Shown piece after piece: positions 18,483 through 21,706 of a stretch of DNA of 21,706 nucleotides; position 1 is the first letter of the stretch, and each line of letters begins with the position of its first letter. The notes under the pieces are model-generated. The model did no database searches and was not told the DNA's origin. It saw only the letters and a program-made list of their open reading frames with translations. Origin of the DNA: Hysterium pulicare CBS 123377. Taxonomy: Eukaryota > Ascomycota > Dothideomycetes > Hysteriales > Hysteriaceae. The position numbers and the translations under genes were made by a program. The stretch covers positions 1 through 21,706 of the forward strand of contig AJFK01000748.1 of NCBI GenBank assembly GCA_000467715.1, in the 5' to 3' direction.

Positions 18483-19667
18483 AGAACAAGAGCGAAGCAG
18501 TAAGACAATCTTCTTCAACCCCAGGCATAAAGCCCAATGATCAATGAAAAAAGTATTGTAGGTTCCAAAAAGTTTTCCGCAAGTTCCCGGAGGAACCTGC
18601 GTACTCAGAATACTCTCAAACACTCAAAAAGAAATTTGACGTACCTGTATGAAGAAGAAGAAAAAGAAGAGGAAGGAACGAGGGTGGAAGAAGAATATAT
18701 AGACGTAATTCTACGCTAGTGACTCAGCAATTTGTCAGCGCCCTAGCTTCTGGTCAGGTGATGCCGTGGCCCTGTGCTGGTGCCTGTTGTGGTGGCGTTG
18801 CTGGGCTGTTGGTTTGGGATTGGGCTTGACAAAGAATAGGGATAGTAAGCCACGCTGCCAGAGGCAAATTGTAGAGCTTTTACGCTCGTAGTTCGGCTTC
18901 TGATGCAGATATGGAACACACCTCTTTTGATATGAGGCACTGCTGTTGGTCACATTTCAGTCAGATCAATTTCATGAATACGGCATTGAGCAGCTGTCAT
19001 ATACTTTTCAGGCACTCGTTCCAATAATGAGAGGTTAGGCAGAGGAAGCAAACAATCTTGAGTCGGCCTTTGACGGCATCTGGAGAACGATAGCCGGGAG
19101 TCGGTGAGCAGCGTTCTGCATAAACAATGCAGTGTCTCTGCAGCACATTTGACTTTGCCGGGTCTGAATGAGTACAATACGACCGAGAACAGGTCGGTAC
19201 AAAGCGGGAGAGGCTATTGAAGCTGTACAAACATTGTGCGGTCAGTATCTCCTACACCGTCTCTCAGGGTTTCGTCGGAACTGCAGTTTCTTCTCCCTTA
19301 CCCGGCGAGAACTAGCGTCGAAGTCCTTTCCAAAATACATACCGCTTCCAAGAACGTGCTTAGAGTATGGCGATGCCGCGGATATTCGCGCTCAAAAGTC
19401 AGGTGGAGCATTGTGGAGCAATTCATTATTTTCCACCTACGTGTGATCCTAGACGTCCTGCCATTCACCACTTCCGACAGCCTTGAAAAGCACTCGTTCA
19501 ACTTAATTCTCCACCCCATTTTCTCCCAACCACCACACGCCCACAACACAACCAGTGTCCTACAACGATCTGTTCTTTTTACCCCTCCTACCCAGTTCAT
19601 TTGAGCTGTGTACCCCGACCGAAATCCAGTTAGCAACTGTGTTGGTAACGAACGAACCTCCCTTGCA

Positions 19668-21706
19668 ATGGCGTCAGATTTGGATACCAATACAAATGAT
19701 TCATACTCCAGTGATGTTGAGGAGGATGTAGAGATAGATGATGAAGAGGAGAGGAGACTAGAGACGTGGAGATTTATGCAGAGAATGACGGGTGGGGATC
19801 CCAATGCGCCAATGCCAGAGTTGGAAAGCATTCATGGTAAGCTATCCTTCACGACGCTTCAGACTGTTGTTGAACATTCCGGAGTGTGGGCTAACAGTTT
19901 TCTGAATCAGTGAATCCTCCTGCCGTGCCAAATACAACCAGCCTTCTGCTCCAAGAACAGGAGTCTGATGAAGACGAATCGGACGCCGATGATGACGAGC
20001 CAGACCTGGTGATCGAGGACCCCGAAGATGAGAACTATCACAAATCTCCGCTTGCTGAAGCAGAATCAGAAAGTGAAGATGATAACGCTAATCTTGATGA
20101 TATTGTCGATGGATTGGTTGGAGAGCGAGAAAGGATTCTAGATGGTGGTAAGCAGGAGGCAGATCTTCCAAGTGAACCGGAACGTGTTAAGCCAATTTCA
20201 GACGCCCCAGGATCTACGCTGGGAGCTGAAGCCACTGCCACACCAAAGAAAGCCGGTAAGTCCAAGAAGGGAAAGGAACCGGTGGCAGATGCAGGAACGC
20301 CGGCAAAAGATTGGACTGCTCAAGATCTCAAAGCCAATTTTGAGGCCTTTGAGGAAAACGGACTCTATCTGCAGCCCAATTTTGACCCGGAAACACTTTC
20401 CAAGGACCACATAAAGGCTATCTTGAAGAAGCACGGTTTTTTGTACGGCAAAAACGCGAAGAAGACTCGGCTTTTAGATGTCTTCAAAAAGCTCCTCGAA
20501 CGATCAGCGGCAGGAACATTGAGTGTGGCATCTTCAAATACTGCCTCAGGACAAAGTAAGCCGATTACCCCAACGCCGCAAGCAGGCCCTGTTGCCTGCA
20601 GCGCGAATACCGTCACAGATCCCAAAAAGCCAAAGGAACCACGCACGATCACAGTAAAAATCAAATCAAAAAAACCCTTAAGTACCAATCGTATTCTAAT
20701 GAGAGACACGGACACGCGGGCGACCTTGGAAACTGGCAGCAAACTGAAAGATACATACGAGCACTGGGAGAATATCCGGATTGACCGAGAGAGAGCAAAG
20801 GCAGAGGAAGCCGCAAAGGGAGCCAAGGAAGCCAGAAAAGCAAGAAAAGAGCCAGAAGCTTCGGGATCTGGACGGGAACCAAGTAACAAGGCAGAAGAAG
20901 CTGTGCCTACCCTGGTCCTGACTTCGAATGTCATCTTACACCACTCTTTGAAGGTAGCGAAGGACATGGACAAAGAGAAAGCGAGGTTCTTAGATTCTAA
21001 ATCCAAGAAGGCCGAAGCTCCTGCTGAGGAAGTGACGGGTACCTCAGCATCATCACCAATTGACCTGACTGAGGGCCCACATCCCACAAGGACAGAAAAA
21101 TCCCCTACCCCAGCATCATCCATACCTAGATCCATTGAGGATGTGCCATCGCCCGCGACTACGGGTATTGAGGCTACGCTGCCGGTACAAGACAATTCGC
21201 CGATGGTGGTCACAAAAGCCAATGGAAGCAGTATGACATACATCCGCCATCGCATATATAGCGACGAAGAAGTTCTGCTGCATGGGTTTGTAACCGAGAC
21301 CACCTTCGAGTCGCAGCCCATTCCCGACAACGCCGGATACATCGATATGGGCGACACATCGAATTTCGTGTATGAAACGGCAAAAAAATCCAACCGGCGG
21401 AATGAGGACCAGGACAAGTTCCAAGGATATCAACACATAGATCCCAACAAAACCAGCAGCTACCGCACATCGTCGGCAAGAAAGTTCATGACATGGATAG
21501 ACCGCTTGCCGAGGGAGGAGCGAAAGAAAGCACGTTCTATAACTCTGATAGAACACGAGCCAATTATGAGTATCGCAGAGACTGGTCGTTGGATGGATTG
21601 GCTCAAAGCCCTCGAAAAGTACGCCAAGATGGCACCCGGTACAAAATTCAGTATCGAAATCGATGTAAGCGCCTCCCAGTTAAACAGAGGCGGGGGGAAA
21701 CCCCCA
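19668..21706 (+). CDS. Large acidic protein with a HeH/LEM-like domain (5' part)
   Basis: Exon 1 is 19668-19836 and exon 2 starts at 19911; the joined frame stays open to the window end (641 codons up to a possible donor at 21665). Residues 1-56 begin MASDLDTNTNDSYSSDVEED and are acidic; about 70-130 are again Glu/Asp-rich. Residues of about 209-252 (LYLQPNFDPETLSKDHIK, then ILKKHGFLYGKNAKKTRLLDVF) match the helix-extension-helix pattern of Src1/Heh-type inner nuclear membrane proteins: Y-L, FDP, L, IL, AKK, L, F. A lysine-rich helix (about 320-370), disordered Ser/Pro sequence and a later folded-looking part (MTYIRHRIYSDEEVLLHGF from about 498) follow. No membrane helix is seen so far. HeH/LEM folds bind DNA or chromatin-associated partners, so a nuclear role is inferred. 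In Src1 the domain is at the extreme N-terminus, so this is probably not Src1 itself. Confidence 0.8.
19837..19910 (+). other. Intron 1 of the HeH-domain gene
   Basis: 74 bp, phase 1. It begins GTAAGC, has a CTAAC branch motif (in GGCTAACAG) and ends AATCAG. Removal joins ELESIH through a Val codon to NPPAVPNTT and opens the 1.8-kb second exon; reading through stops at 19913. Confidence 0.88.
21665..21670 (+). other. Possible 5' splice site at the right edge
   Basis: GTAAGC follows the codon-aligned end KFSIEID at 21664. If used, exon 2 ends there and an intron runs out of the window. Three other GTAAG(C/T) hexamers lie inside the same exon and read as coding, so this one may be coding too. 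Confidence 0.4.
21693..21705. repeat. Short GC hairpin at the window end
   Basis: GGGGG, AAA, CCCCC can fold into a five-pair stem with a three-base loop. It lies in the last 14 bases of the window, in the possible intron or end of the coding frame. Confidence 0.5.

Larger units (their letters stand above)
16745..19667. other. 2.9-kb gene-poor region
   Basis: No convincing gene is seen. The left part (16960-17045) is CT-rich. Overlapping minus frames at 17171-17644 and 17532-17744 (fragments such as HFPRELIDMAIEGFRANRLR) could be a decayed gene, but no family is recognised. A 17-bp palindrome (17526-17542), an 18-bp tandem duplication (18447-18482) and a purine-rich GAA tract (about 18648-18696) are present. 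The last 200 bp are CT- and CA-rich and probably form the leader of the HeH-domain gene. Confidence 0.45.

Noticed and set aside
20365-21417. 350-codon open frame on the minus strand
   Set aside because: It is antisense to the continuous HeH-gene exon, has no domain or good start, and its low-complexity Ser/Val/Phe-rich text looks like a shadow of the Glu/Lys-rich plus-strand coding sequence.
21693-21705. G5-A3-C5 hairpin as a terminator
   Set aside because: Intrinsic hairpin terminators are a bacterial feature; here it more likely is a chance inverted repeat in an intron or coding end.

Overview
The window reads as nuclear DNA of a filamentous ascomycete (Pezizomycotina). Genes are monocistronic and sit on both strands. 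Introns are few and short (48-94 bp), with GTAAG-type donors and mostly CTAAC/CTGAC-like branch sites. Leaders are pyrimidine-rich, and predicted proteins match fungal families. I cannot fix the genus; the class is a guess and is left open. No tRNA, rRNA, CRISPR array, complete transposon or bacterial-style operon is evident.

Layout. The first 2.7 kb is a decayed zone. It holds a possible 3' end of a gene next to a six-run guanine tract (258-298), then a broken minus-strand gene for a protein with two RanBP2-type zinc fingers (672-1386), then a second minus-strand open-frame relic of unknown family (2007-2632). The intact genes follow: a secreted, probably GPI-anchored PLC-like phosphodiesterase (2981-4108, +); a 1.45-kb promoter region; a full-length ABCA-class ABC transporter in four exons (5561-10454, +, 1566 aa as assembled here); a membrane-anchored ATP-grasp-like protein (10842-12566, +); and, converging on it, a mitochondrially targeted acidic coiled-coil protein (12719-14215, -). 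After about 2 kb of apparently empty DNA comes a 178-aa hypothetical protein (16208-16744, +). Then follow 2.9 kb without a convincing gene, and finally the 5' part of a large acidic protein with a HeH/LEM-like fold (19668 to the window end, +). That last gene is easy to miss because its 1.8-kb second exon has no stop codon inside the window.

How the genes relate. Nothing shows that these genes form one pathway. The ABCA transporter and the ATP-grasp-like gene are adjacent, same-strand and 387 bp apart, so co-regulation is possible but unproven. The most useful observations are the pseudogenised double zinc-finger gene with a visible 16-bp frame-shifting duplication, the HeH-like domain placed unusually deep in its protein, and the apparent loss of the usual Glu/Asn metal-binding segment in the ATP-grasp-like protein. 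I found no clear new multi-gene system.
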